A stretch of 64,000 nucleotides of DNA from Bog-756 sp963839925 (lineage in GTDB: Bacteria > Actinomycetota > Acidimicrobiia > Acidimicrobiales > RAAP-2): NCBI GenBank assembly GCA_963839925.1, contig CAWIWV010000001.1, forward strand, positions 620,001 to 684,000, given 5' to 3'. Both the position numbers and the translations under genes were made by a program. Under the pieces are notes generated by a model. That model saw only the letters and a list, made by a program, of their open reading frames with translations. It had not been told where the DNA came from and did no database searches. Shown piece by piece: positions 17,928 through 27,282 of this stretch (the stretch's first letter is position 1; each line of letters begins with the position of its first letter).

Positions 17928-19047
17928 CGGCCGGCAACAGCTCGACAAGGGAGGGGTTCCCGAGCTCAGCGTGGTGGTCGCCTCCTACAACGGAGCGCGC
18001 CACCTGCCCGACTGCCTGGTCAGCCTCTGCGAACAAGAGGGTTGCCCCGGGCTGGAGATCATCGTCGTCGACGACGGATCGACGGACGACACCTGGAAGC
18101 AGATCGAGAAGTTCGATGTCCAAGGGGTCCGGCTTCCCGAGAACCGGGGTCTGTCGGCGGCCCGCAACGCAGGGCTTGCCCGAGCCACCGGGACGGTGGT
18201 CGCGTTCGTGGACGACGACGAGGTCGCTCCCCCCGGCTGGGCCGCCGGGATCGTTTCGTTCTGGAAGAGCGCTCCGGCCGGAGTAGCCGTCCTCTGCGGG
18301 TTCGCCTCCCCTCTGGAAGTCGACACCTTCAACCGTCGGTTCGCCAGGTGGCACCGACCCTTCGTGCCGGTCGACCAGCTGCCCGACGGCGCCGGCCAGA
18401 TCGTCGGACGTTTCAGCCGGTACCTCCGTTGGCTGTGGCACTCGACTCCTGGTTCCGGTCGACCGGTGGCGAGGACCGCCGGGGGGGTGATGTCGATACG
18501 GACCGCCGACTTGATCGAACTCGGAGGGTTCGCCGAAGACATCCGCTTCGGGGGCGAGGACGACCAGCTGTCCCTGCGCGTGCTGGAACGGTACGGACCG
18601 AATTCGATCTGGTTCGATCCATCGATCGAGCTCCTCCACGATTTCGAGACGTCGTTCCGCTCCACACTGCGTCGATTCAGGCTCTACGGGTTGGGACAGG
18701 CCCGTTTGCAGGCAACGGAAGGCGGCTTCCCTCCCCTGCAACCGATGCCGGTGCTCTGCTTGACGGCGGCGATCGGGGTCGGTGTGATGCGGCCGCGTTG
18801 GGCGATCGGTGCCGCGCTGGCTGTTCCCTACGCACTGACCTTCCCGCGATTGATCCCCGCGCTGCGACGTGACGGATTGGTCTCGTTGGCTTACCCGGTC
18901 GCGTTACTCTCGCTGGAGGCTGCGGCAGACGTCGGATTGATGCGTGGCCTGCTCGGGGGTGGCGGCCCGCGCCCGGGCGATCGGTCAGCCGGTTCGCCGG
19001 GTGACCGGACCGGCCTGCAAGGTCTGGACGGCCAATTGGATGGGTGA
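17911..19047 (+). CDS. GT2 family glycosyltransferase with C-terminal membrane segments
   Basis: 378 residues. ELSVVVASYNGARHLPDCLVSL, IIVVDDGSTDDTW, RNAGLARATGTVVAFVDDDEVAPPGW and the acceptor-side GGFAEDIRFGGEDDQLSLRVL are all GT2 signatures; the DDD/GEDD acidic residues would bind metal and the activated sugar. Two or three hydrophobic segments (VLCLTAAIGVGVM, AIGAALAVPYALTF) follow. GTG 17911 overlaps the preceding gene by 17 bases, which suggests coupling; no better start with a ribosome site was seen. The last 40 residues are Gly/Asp-rich and lie where the next gene begins. Confidence 0.82.
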   Translation: MPASNSGRQQLDKGGVPELSVVVASYNGARHLPDCLVSLCEQEGCPGLEIIVVDDGSTDDTWKQIEKFDVQGVRLPENRGLSAARNAGLARATGTVVAFVDDDEVAPPGWAAGIVSFWKSAPAGVAVLCGFASPLEVDTFNRRFARWHRPFVPVDQLPDGAGQIVGRFSRYLRWLWHSTPGSGRPVARTAGGVMSIRTADLIELGGFAEDIRFGGEDDQLSLRVLERYGPNSIWFDPSIELLHDFETSFRSTLRRFRLYGLGQARLQATEGGFPPLQPMPVLCLTAAIGVGVMRPRWAIGAALAVPYALTFPRLIPALRRDGLVSLAYPVALLSLEAAADVGLMRGLLGGGGPRPGDRSAGSPGDRTGLQGLDGQLDG

Positions 19048-19492
19048 CGAGGACACAGTAGGGGGGAGTGCAAAGCGACGGCCGGCTGTGGGTCGCAACC
19101 GAGCGGTTGCGATCGTCGGGACGTGTCTCGTCATCTTGCTGCTTGCCTACGGGCTGCTGTCCACATCGGTTGTCAACGGAATCGCGAGCGCGGTGGGTGG
19201 GCGACCGAACACCTCGTTCGTCGCGCTCTCCTTCGCCGATCCAAGAGCCGTCTCCGCATACGTCGTCAAGGGGACGCCTGTCGAGGTGGCGGTGTCCAAC
19301 CAGTCACCGCGCAGCCGGACATTCGACTGGTCGACGTCGAGCTCCGGCGTGACCCTCCAGCGCGGTTCTCTCGCGGTGCCTGGAGACTCGACGCGGACTT
19401 TCGTCGTGCAAACCGAACAAGTCCAACCGAGCAACTGGTTCTCGGTGAAGCTGGATGGAACCTCCCTCGTCATCACGACCTGGGTCGTCTAG
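19040..19492 (+). CDS. Small single-TM protein with extracellular beta-rich domain
   Basis: 150 residues starting MGDEDTVGGSAKRRP. A TM helix (AVAIVGTCLVILLLAYGLL) lies near residues 20-40, followed by about 100 residues rich in Val/Ser/Thr (GTPVEVAVSNQSPRSRTFDW, VPGDSTRTFVVQTEQV) typical of a small beta-sandwich. I do not recognise a family with certainty; it resembles the extracytoplasmic C-terminal part of DUF1616-type membrane proteins. ATG 19040 overlaps the end of the GT2 gene by eight bases. The next gene, a polytopic membrane protein, starts 15 bp downstream, so the two may form one complex. Confidence 0.65.
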   Translation: MGDEDTVGGSAKRRPAVGRNRAVAIVGTCLVILLLAYGLLSTSVVNGIASAVGGRPNTSFVALSFADPRAVSAYVVKGTPVEVAVSNQSPRSRTFDWSTSSSGVTLQRGSLAVPGDSTRTFVVQTEQVQPSNWFSVKLDGTSLVITTWVV

Positions 19493-19507
19493 TCAGAGGG
19501 ACGTACT

Positions 19508-21852
19508 ATGACGACCGAAACGGGACTCCTCGCCTCTGCATCTCCAGGACCCACCGCCGACGCCCGCTCGAAGGAAGCGAGGGGAGCGTCGCTCCCGGTC
19601 TGGACAGCCGCTGCAGCCACCCTGACCGCGTTCGCCATGCTCGTCCCGGCGGAACCCGGGGCGAAGGCACTCGCCACCATCGGCATCATCGCGGTGCCCG
19701 GGGCGACGATCATCAGCTTGCTGGGTCTGATGCCGAAGGGACTGACCCAGCGCATCTTCTTCACGCTGGTCACCGGGGTCGCCTTCTTGATGGGTGTCGG
19801 GGTGGTCTGCGCATTGGGCCTGCGGCTCGTCGGAATCGGGCACCCACTCACCCGAGGACCGATGTTGGTCGTCTGGCTGCTGGTGCTCGCCGGTTCGGTG
19901 CTTCTACCCGCGCGAACCCGACGCGACCCTCTGCGCCTGACGCTGGATGGCGTCCGCCCAGCACACTGCTGGTGGTTGGTCGGGCTGAGCACACTTCCCG
20001 CCCTCGCGCTGGCCGGTGCGGCCCGCCTCAACGCGGGACACGGCGGAGCGCTCGCCGTCTCGGTGTGCGTTGCCTGTGTCGCGGTGCTCTTGTTGGTGCT
20101 GGTCACGACCGCGTGGAACCGGGCCGTGCTTCCAGCCGGACCCGCGATCTTCATGTCGGTCGTCGCCCTGGTCTGGCAGGAGACGGCCCGCGGCAATTGG
20201 CTCTTCGGGAGCGACATCCAGCACGAGTACTTCGTGGCGAACCAGGCCGCGACGACCGGGCAGTACTCGCTCGCCGTCCACGGGGACCCCTACCGAATCA
20301 TGCTGTCGTTGACCGTGCTCCCCGCGCAGCTCCATGTGCTCACCTCGGCATCGGTGGAGATGTTGTTGCAGCTCCTGCCGGCAGTCATCCTCGGCCTGGT
20401 GGTCATCGGGGGCCTGTGCATCTTCCGCTCGCTGCTGTCCGAAGGGTTGGCGGTGGGATTCACCCTGTTGTTCGTCGGGGTCAACTCGGCCCTCTTGACC
20501 GAGCTCCCCTCCGTCACCCGCCAGTGCTACGGGCTGCTGATGTTCGTGGCGATGCTCGTGCTGGTGGTCGCTCCGCCCCTTCCGATCCGGCGGGCTCAAG
20601 CCCTCTTCGTCGCCCTGGGCGTCGCCATGGTGCTCGCGCACTACTCGACCGCATTCATCGGCATCCCGGTCCTGGTGGTCGGGTGGGTTTCGCGGTGTGG
20701 TTCTCACCGGCTACCGCCGAGGACAACTCCGCCGTCGACGAGGCAGCCTCGAGGTCGCTGATCGTCCGGAGAGATCGAACGCGTCGTCGCCGAGGGAGAA
20801 CCGTGGTGATCGGAGTCCTCGCTGCGGTCCTGGTGGGGGCTGTGGTTGCCAGCACTCGAGGCCAGCTCTCCAGCCTGCGCAAGTCGATCAGCTCGAATGG
20901 GCTGGGGATCCTCCCGGGTCATGGAGGGCTGCTCAGCCGCTGGATCCACGGGGCAGGCTCCAAGACGATCAGTGCAACCGCTCTGCAGAACTACGACCAG
21001 ACCCACACCACCGATCGGATCGCACACTATGTCGACCCCCGGTCGCTGACCTACCACCTGACCAACGCGTCTGCTCCGAAGAAGCCGTCGGTGCACGTGT
21101 TTGCTCCCACCTCGTCGGCAGTGGTGACGATCGCGAACGAACTGCTCCTCGTCGCCTCGGTGATCGCAGTCGTGGTCTGCGTCGTGTGGCTCTTCCGCCG
21201 GACCCACCATGTCCGGCCCGAGCTGGTCGGCTTGGCAGTCGGTGCAGTCGCTCTCGATGCGGTCGCGCGACTCTCCGGTTCGGTCGCGCAGAGCTTCGGA
21301 CCCGAACGGGTGCAGGCGCAACTCGGGATTCTGCTGCTCATTCCACTGGCGCTGGTCATCGTGTCCGCGACCTGGGGCTCGTCGCGCACGCTCCGATGCG
21401 GCATCATCGTTTTGGCGTCGATCGAACTTGCGAGCACCACCGGATTGTTCGCCACGGCGTTCGGGGGCGTTCCCCCCGCCAGCCTCTCGACCTACGGCGA
21501 GAACGTCGAGCGGTTCGTGGTGACCACTCCGAGTCTCTACACCGCCCAATGGGTGGTGGATCACGTCGGGACGCGGGTGATCCAGGCGGACCCCTATGGT
21601 TCGTTGGTCCTGTCCGACTTCACCGGTGGGCAGCGCTCATCGACCTTCGACTCGGTCGACCCGAGGGCGGTGTACCGGTTTGCGTGGATCTACGCGACCC
21701 CGGCCAACATCGTCGACGGGCGCGCCCGAGGGTCGGCAAACGGCAACGTCGGAGTGTTCGTCTTCCCGCAAACCCTCTACGACCGGACCCGACCGGTCCT
21801 CTTCACGACGGGTACAACCAGGGTCTACGGGCAGGTTGCGACGGACAACTGA
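19508..21852 (+). pseudogene. Polytopic membrane protein, GT-C/DUF2206-like, interrupted by one frameshift
   Basis: About 780 residues if the frame is repaired. The first part (19508 to about 20690) has about ten membrane spans and the loop NWLFGSDIQHEYFVANQAAT, in the position where GT-C transferases carry acidic catalytic residues. The second part, in another frame from about 20690 to the stop at 21852, goes on with AVWFSPATAEDN, more spans (LLLVASVIAVVVCVVWLFRR) and a soluble end. The two halves join between VLVVG and FAVWF, near 20681-20695; one missing base explains it. It may transfer a lipid-linked sugar outside the membrane. Real inactivation and a sequencing error are both possible, and I favour the error. 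Confidence 0.65.
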
Positions 21853-21862
21853 GTCGGCGCGG

Positions 21863-24248
21863 TCATTGGAAACAGGAGCGGATCGCCGTCTGGGTTGCCG
21901 GTTGGAAAGCCCAGGGGTTCTGAGGGTCTGGCTGGGTGAGGAGGTTTCCGGAGTTGAAGGTGAGAAACGCTCCCCAAAAATAGATTCCCGCCAGTTTCTC
22001 GGCCTTGAGGAACTGGCAGGCAGTGGTGATCCACTGCGCCTGAATCGTCTGGTTGAAGGTGGAGCCGGGAGTGCTGTAGCAGCACGAGTCCCGGTAGGCC
22101 CCGTCGAGCGCGCTGATGCCGACCTCGTCCAAGCTGACATCGGACTTGGCCGTCGGGAAGGGTAGGTACCTGAGCGTGATTTCCCACTGTTTCAGCGAGC
22201 GCGGCAACCGAGGTCGAGGGTGTTGCGTTGGGGACGTCCGGGTAGGCATCCTCTCCCGTGGCGACCCCGCTGAAGACCTTGCCGGGGTTCAACCAGTTGG
22301 AGTCGAAGACGAGCTTTCCTTTGAAGATTGCTCGCGCGGCGGCGATGTTCGTGTTCCAGAGTGGGCTGCTCGTGAGGCTTGCGAGCTCCACCGCGATGCT
22401 GAAGCGGGTGACTCCGTTCGCTTGCGCCATCTCGAGGTAGGGCCTGAGCATCTGGTTGTAGCTCGCGAACCAGGCGGTGGTGTTGGTCGGAGCGATCGTT
22501 CCTCTCCATCCGACGAACAGATTGGCCTCTTGCAGCTCCGGGCGGATCAGGACTTGGAGCCCCGCTGCCTCGGCCGCCTGCACCACGACAGCGAGACGGG
22601 CGGGGCTCGGTGTCTGCAGCGGGACGAGAGTCCCGGGCTGGTTGCAGACGTTCGCGGTAAAGACGGTGTTCGAAGTGGGGCTCGGGGTGAAGAAGGGAAT
22701 GGTGATGCCGACGCTGTTCGCCCCCAGTGATTTGATGCTCGCCATCTCGTTGGTTGCGTTCGTCTGCCACTCGGCGGGGGACGAGCAGTTGTCGATCGTG
22801 TAGACGTCGATCCCGTACTGGGGAGGAGTCGAGGCGGCTGCGGTCGTCTTCTTCGGGGGAGCTGTCGAAGCAGTCGTGACTTTGGCAGCGGTGTGTTTGA
22901 CGTTGGTGGTGGGGGGCGGCCCCCCGGGTGCCCAAGGCGAGACCGGAGCCCAGGTGGATCCTGGCGGAGGAGTGATCGGTGACGAGCTCACCGCCTTTCC
23001 GGTCGGGATCTTCCGGAGAATACCGAGCACCAGCTGCCAGCCACTCGGCAGCGAATACGGCGTGCCGGTGATCTTTCCGGAGGTCACACCGTTGAGCGTC
23101 GCGCCGCTCAAGAACGCGGCCATCAGATAAGCGGCATGGAGATTGGCGTCCGCCAGGTTGGCGTCCTGGACGTTGGCGCCGTGCAGGTTGGCGCTCGAGA
23201 GGTTCGCCCTACTCAGGTTGGCGTTCTGAAGGTTGGCGTAGGGACCGACCAGGTAGCCGTCGTCGAGCTGCCAGTTGGAAGGGGTGGCGTGGGGAAGGCT
23301 GGCGGGGACGCCGGTGATTCCACCGGAGGTCACCCTGGCAAGCTGTGCCCCGCTCAATGTTGTGCCTGCCACGTTGGTCCCGACCATCGACACGTTGATC
23401 GCATTCGTGTTGGACAGGTTGGCGCCGGCCAGGTTGGCGCCCGACAGGTCGGCCCCCTCCATGTTGGCCCCGGCCGCATCGTCCCCGCTCAGGTCCGCGC
23501 CGGCCAGGTTGGCGTTGTAGAGGAAGGCGCCCGGCCCGATCAGGTAGCCGTTGACGACGGTCCAGTTGGCCGGGAGTGCGGCCGGTGTGCCGGTGAGGCC
23601 ACTCGTGATGGCCCCGGCGAGGTTCGCGCCGGTGAGGATGGCTCCATCCAGGTCAGCTCCGCTCAGGGTCGCCGAAGCAAGGTCGACGCCGGTCAAGTCG
23701 ACCCCGGAGAGATCGGCGTTCGTGAGATCTGCACCCGGTCCGATCAGAAAGCCCCCGTTGAGCGACCAGTTGGTCGGCAGGGTGAGATCGCCACCAGTGA
23801 CTTGTGAGGACTGCACGCCGTTGAAGTCTGACCCGGTGAAGGTGGCGCCGGTCATCGTCGACTCGTCGACGTTGGCGCCGTCGAAGAATCCGTTCGGGAT
23901 GTTGGCCTGGGTCAGATCAGCTGCGAACAGTTGGGCGCCCTGGAGATCGACCGACGATCCTTGGACATCGGTGAGGTTGGCCTGGTTGAGGTTGGCGTCG
24001 GTCAGGTTCGCCTGGGAGAGATTCGCGCCGGTCAGATCCGCACCCGACAGGTTGGCGCCGTAGAGGTTGGCGTTCGCAAGATTGCAGCCCGCGAGCTCGG
24101 CCCCCGGACCCGGGACGCAGCCGTCCGCGCCCGCTCGAACCGGGTTCGGTAATGTCAGCGCGAGCACCATTCCGACGGCGACCACCGACGCCGTTCGGCG
24201 CACCGCTGAACGAAAGCCCCTCGTGGGCCAACCCCCCAAGGTCCGCAT
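21863..24248 (-). pseudogene. Secreted pentapeptide-repeat plus GH113-like protein, paralogue 5, interrupted by one frameshift
   Basis: Same architecture as paralogue 4: signal segment (ASVVAVGMVLALTLPNPVRA), CVPGPGAELAGCNLANANL, about 400 residues of pentapeptide repeats with W-x-L-x-x-GYL-x-GP linkers, a Pro/Thr-rich hinge, then the barrel (PPQYGIDVYTIDNCSSP, SIKSLGANSVGITIPFFT, VLIRPELQEANL, FSIAVELASL). The frame changes near 22194-22200: after TSVAAL the homologous reading continues as LKQWEITLRYLPFP in the next frame, through VSLDEVGISALDGAYR to the stop at 21863. Removing one base from GCGCTCGCTG restores it. ATG 24248 is chosen because a -10 box stands six bases before it. It ends 10 bp from the convergent membrane-protein gene. 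Confidence 0.7.
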
Positions 24249-24254
24249 CCTCAA

Positions 24255-24260
24255 AGTATT
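24255..24260 (-). promoter_or_regulatory. -10 box for a leaderless transcript
   Basis: On the minus strand AATACT is followed by TTGAGG and then the ATG at 24248, the same six-base spacing as at paralogue 4. TGCAATACTTT is identical at both sites. I saw no convincing -35. Confidence 0.5.
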
Positions 24261-24320
24261 GCAGGACCCGGTGCGTTTTCGCTCGGCGACCTGGCCATAT
24301 TTCGAGGCGGAACCGACCGG

Positions 24321-25733
24321 TCAGGAGCGGCCCGACACCCTCACCCGTGGACACACGGGACCGAACGAACGCGACCTGAAGCACCCGGTCCATACGCCCG
24401 CCCCGTAGCAGAGGTCGTCCACGACCGAGGCCAGCGTCCAGCGGACCGGGTCGAGACCCGGACGGTGCTTCCACCAGTCGACCAGGGGCGGAGCGAGGAG
24501 CAGGACTGCCGCTGCCCTCCGTGCACGTCCACCCCGGAGCAGCGCCATCACGAGGACGGGTCCGGCAAGCATGGTCGAAGCCCGGCCCATGCCGACGATC
24601 GCCCAGCAAGGGCTCGCCACGTTCCAACGAACGATCGCGCCCAGAGTGATGCCGCGACCGCGGATCCGCACACCGGTCGATGCCGTCGAAGCAGCGACCA
24701 AACCCATCGCGGTGCGGTACCGGCCGCTCAGCGCGGCGAGGGCGGCGGCTGCAGGCAACAGGCGGACGTCAACCGGTGCAAGACGGCCGGCGTGGCGCTT
24801 CGAGAGCGGAGCCGCTGAGGTGCCATACCGGAAACGACGGGCGAGGGTGCCCGGCCAGGTTCGGGGCTCCTCGTGAAACACGATGCTCGACGGTTCGTAG
24901 CGGACTCGCCATCCTGCGCCCGCCAGCCGCCAGACGAGGTCCACGTCCTCGCCGACCCGCAGTCGGGAATCGAATCCGCCCGCCGAATCAAACGCTTCCC
25001 TCCGAATCACCAATGCTGCGGACGGAACGTAGCGAACACTCCTGATCGGATCCACCTCACTCGGTTCGGGTCCCATGTCGAGTGCCGAGTGCGCGTCGGC
25101 GAACCGGGTGAGGGCCCCCGGGTCCGCATCCGGGGTGGCCCGATCCGGCCGAACCCGCGGTGCCACAGCGCCCATGTCAGGGTCTTCGAACATCCACACC
25201 AGCTGCTCGAGCCATCCGTCGGTCACCCGGCAGTCGGCGTCGACGAAGGCGACCAGATCGGTGGTGACGACGTCGACCGCCTGGTTCCGAGCCGCAGCCG
25301 GTCCACCGTTGATCGGTCGACGAATCAGCTGCGCCCGATGTCGATCGCAGACCGCCGCGACCGCGTCCGGGTCGTCGGAGGCGTCGTCGACCACCACCAC
25401 CGGCGTCGTCGTCCCCAGCGACGCAAGGCAACGGTCGAGTGCCTCGGCATGGTTGTGGACCGGCACGACGACCGTGAGGTCGGTGATTTCCGTGTTGCCG
25501 TTCACCACCTCGGGACGACGGGGGTGTGCCATGCCGGCATCGACCAGGCGCTGCGCGAGCTGACGTGATCCGTCGTTCGCCTCTTCACCGGCGAGCAGCG
25601 CGTCGAGCGTCGCCACACCTTGCGGTGTCAAGGTGATGAGCCGCCCGGGGGACCCGCCCACCAGCACGGTTCCGTTGCGGAAGGTGCGCGCCGACCGGTC
25701 GAGCACCAACCCGAACCGCTCAGGAAGGGTCAC
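24321..25733 (-). CDS. mftF: Mycofactocin glycosyltransferase MftF
   Basis: 470 residues. The GT2 core has LTVVVPVHNHAEALDRCL, VVVVDDASDDPDAV, NGGPAAARNQAVDVVTTDLVAFVDADCRV and GGFDSRLRVGEDVDLVWRL. Before it is the short MftF-type N-terminal region (FGLVLDRSARTFRNGTVLVGGSP), and behind it a hydrophobic C-terminal part. MftF attaches a beta-1,4-glucose chain to premycofactocin. It is the last gene of the leftward operon; its start overlaps the stop of the upstream SDR gene as ATGA. The position at the end of a cluster with mftA, B, C and E makes the name secure. Confidence 0.92.
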   Translation of the reverse strand: MTLPERFGLVLDRSARTFRNGTVLVGGSPGRLITLTPQGVATLDALLAGEEANDGSRQLAQRLVDAGMAHPRRPEVVNGNTEITDLTVVVPVHNHAEALDRCLASLGTTTPVVVVDDASDDPDAVAAVCDRHRAQLIRRPINGGPAAARNQAVDVVTTDLVAFVDADCRVTDGWLEQLVWMFEDPDMGAVAPRVRPDRATPDADPGALTRFADAHSALDMGPEPSEVDPIRSVRYVPSAALVIRREAFDSAGGFDSRLRVGEDVDLVWRLAGAGWRVRYEPSSIVFHEEPRTWPGTLARRFRYGTSAAPLSKRHAGRLAPVDVRLLPAAAALAALSGRYRTAMGLVAASTASTGVRIRGRGITLGAIVRWNVASPCWAIVGMGRASTMLAGPVLVMALLRGGRARRAAAVLLLAPPLVDWWKHRPGLDPVRWTLASVVDDLCYGAGVWTGCFRSRSFGPVCPRVRVSGRS

Positions 25734-26551
25734 AGAGACAGTCCGCCGTCCACCGGGATCACCGCCCCGGTGAGGGCTGCCGCATCCGGACCTGCCAGCC
25801 AGACCAGTGCGGCCGCGACCTCCTCGGGCCGGAGGAGCCGCCCGACCGGCTGCTGCTCACCGAACGGTCGGGTGTCCTCGAGGCCGTAGAGCCGGGCGCT
25901 CTCTGCAAGCGTCGCGGTGTCCGTCGACCCGGGGCTGACCGCGTTCGCGGTGATCCCGGTGCCGGCCAGCTCCACCGCGAGTCCGCGGATCAGTCCGCCC
26001 ACACCTGCCTTGGCCGCGCCGTAGGCGGCCAGCTTCGGCAGTCCCTTGGTTGCTGCCGCCGAGGCCACCGCGAGGAACCGGCCGTGGCGGGGCGCGGGGC
26101 GCCGGAGCAGTGCCGGGACGGCAGCTCGGGCTGCGGTGATCGGGCCCAGGAGATTGACATGGATGACCGCTTCGAGCTGGTCGTCGGGCATCTCCCAGAG
26201 GTGGGTTCCACCGGCGATCACCCCCGCTGCGGCCACCATCGCGTCGAGACCACCGAAACGTTCCTCCGCGACTGCCACTGCCGCGCTGAGTGCCACCGGG
26301 TCGGTTGTGTCGGCGACGTATCCCACGACCCGGTCCGCGCCGGTCTCCTCTGCTGTGGGCGGCGGGCAGACCGCCAGCGCGTCTGCGACCGTGCGATCCA
26401 ATTCCGCCTGCGTCCCCATCGGATAGGGGATCCGGGGGTCGTCCGCTGCCCGATCGACCGCGACGACCGACCAGCCCTGTGCGGCAAGGCCGATCACCGT
26501 CGCCGCACCGATCCCACGCGCCGCCCCGGTCACGATTGCCACTCGGGTCAT
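25730..26551 (-). CDS. Mycofactocin-coupled SDR family oxidoreductase
   Basis: 273 residues with a Rossmann start VAIVTGAARGIGAATVIGLA, the AAAGV variant of NNAG, catalytic Ser in AVASAAATKGLP and the YGAAKAG Tyr-Lys pair. The insert DDPRIPYPMGTQAELDRTVADAL after the second strand is typical of SDRs found only with mycofactocin, in which NAD is held tightly and re-oxidised by mycofactocin. The start overlaps the mftE stop as ATGA and the end overlaps mftF. The substrate is unknown; related enzymes oxidise alcohols or carveol-like compounds. Confidence 0.85.
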   Translation of the reverse strand: MTRVAIVTGAARGIGAATVIGLAAQGWSVVAVDRAADDPRIPYPMGTQAELDRTVADALAVCPPPTAEETGADRVVGYVADTTDPVALSAAVAVAEERFGGLDAMVAAAGVIAGGTHLWEMPDDQLEAVIHVNLLGPITAARAAVPALLRRPAPRHGRFLAVASAAATKGLPKLAAYGAAKAGVGGLIRGLAVELAGTGITANAVSPGSTDTATLAESARLYGLEDTRPFGEQQPVGRLLRPEEVAAALVWLAGPDAAALTGAVIPVDGGLSL

Positions 26552-27282
26552 CCGCTCGCCTCCATCATCGATTGGTCGCGGGAGGTCTCGGCACGCACCG
26601 CCAACGTGTGCGCCGCCGCGACCAGCCGGTCGGCAGCCGCCGACAACAACCGCTGACCCTCCTCGGCCGAAGCACCGGTCGGATCCCCGAGCACTCCGTT
26701 CCGACTGACCGCTCGGATGCCATGTTCGCGAAGGATCGGCAACAGCAGTTCGATCGGACGTTCGTCGCCGGGCGTTGCGTGATCGAGATGCACCCGGTCG
26801 GGCGCGATGGCCAGCATCAGTGACGTCTCGGTCCGACCTGCGTGCAGATCGCCACCCCACTGCGATGACCACGCCGCAACCGAGCGCCCTTCCGCGTTGA
26901 GCCGGGCCACCGCCCGGGCAACCGGTTCCGCGTTCCCGCCATGGGCGGTGACCAACATGATCGAATCGAACCCGACCGTCGCCGAGCGACCCAGCTCCAA
27001 CAGGACGAGCTCGGTCGCCTCCGAGCCGATGGAGAGCGTTCCGGGGAAGGCCTGGTGCTCGCCGCTCGACCCGTAGGGGAGTGCGGGGGCGACCAACAGC
27101 CGCGGGTCGCGCCTCGCGGCCGCCAGGGATACTGCGACCGCGATGTCGGTGTCGGTGGTGAGCGGAAGGTGAGGGCCGTGCTGCTCGGTCGAGCCCAGCG
27201 GGACGAGGAGGGTCGCGCGTCTGCCCGCATTTGCACCGAGTGAGTCCACGTCCGGCCAGGTCAGGCACTCCAATCGACTCAT
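26548..27282 (-). CDS. mftE: Mycofactocin precursor peptide peptidase MftE (creatininase fold)
   Basis: 244 residues with the creatininase metal-binding blocks: VPLGSTEQHGPHLPLTTDTDIA, LPYGSSGEHQAFPGTLSI and VTAHGGNAEPV, followed by GGDLHAGRTETSLMLAIAP. MftE releases the C-terminal Val-Tyr-derived portion from the MftC-modified MftA chain. The start overlaps the upstream ETF beta stop, and the stop overlaps the SDR start, both as ATGA. The length is normal for the family. Confidence 0.92.
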   Translation of the reverse strand: MSRLECLTWPDVDSLGANAGRRATLLVPLGSTEQHGPHLPLTTDTDIAVAVSLAAARRDPRLLVAPALPYGSSGEHQAFPGTLSIGSEATELVLLELGRSATVGFDSIMLVTAHGGNAEPVARAVARLNAEGRSVAAWSSQWGGDLHAGRTETSLMLAIAPDRVHLDHATPGDERPIELLLPILREHGIRAVSRNGVLGDPTGASAEEGQRLLSAAADRLVAAAHTLAVRAETSRDQSMMEASG

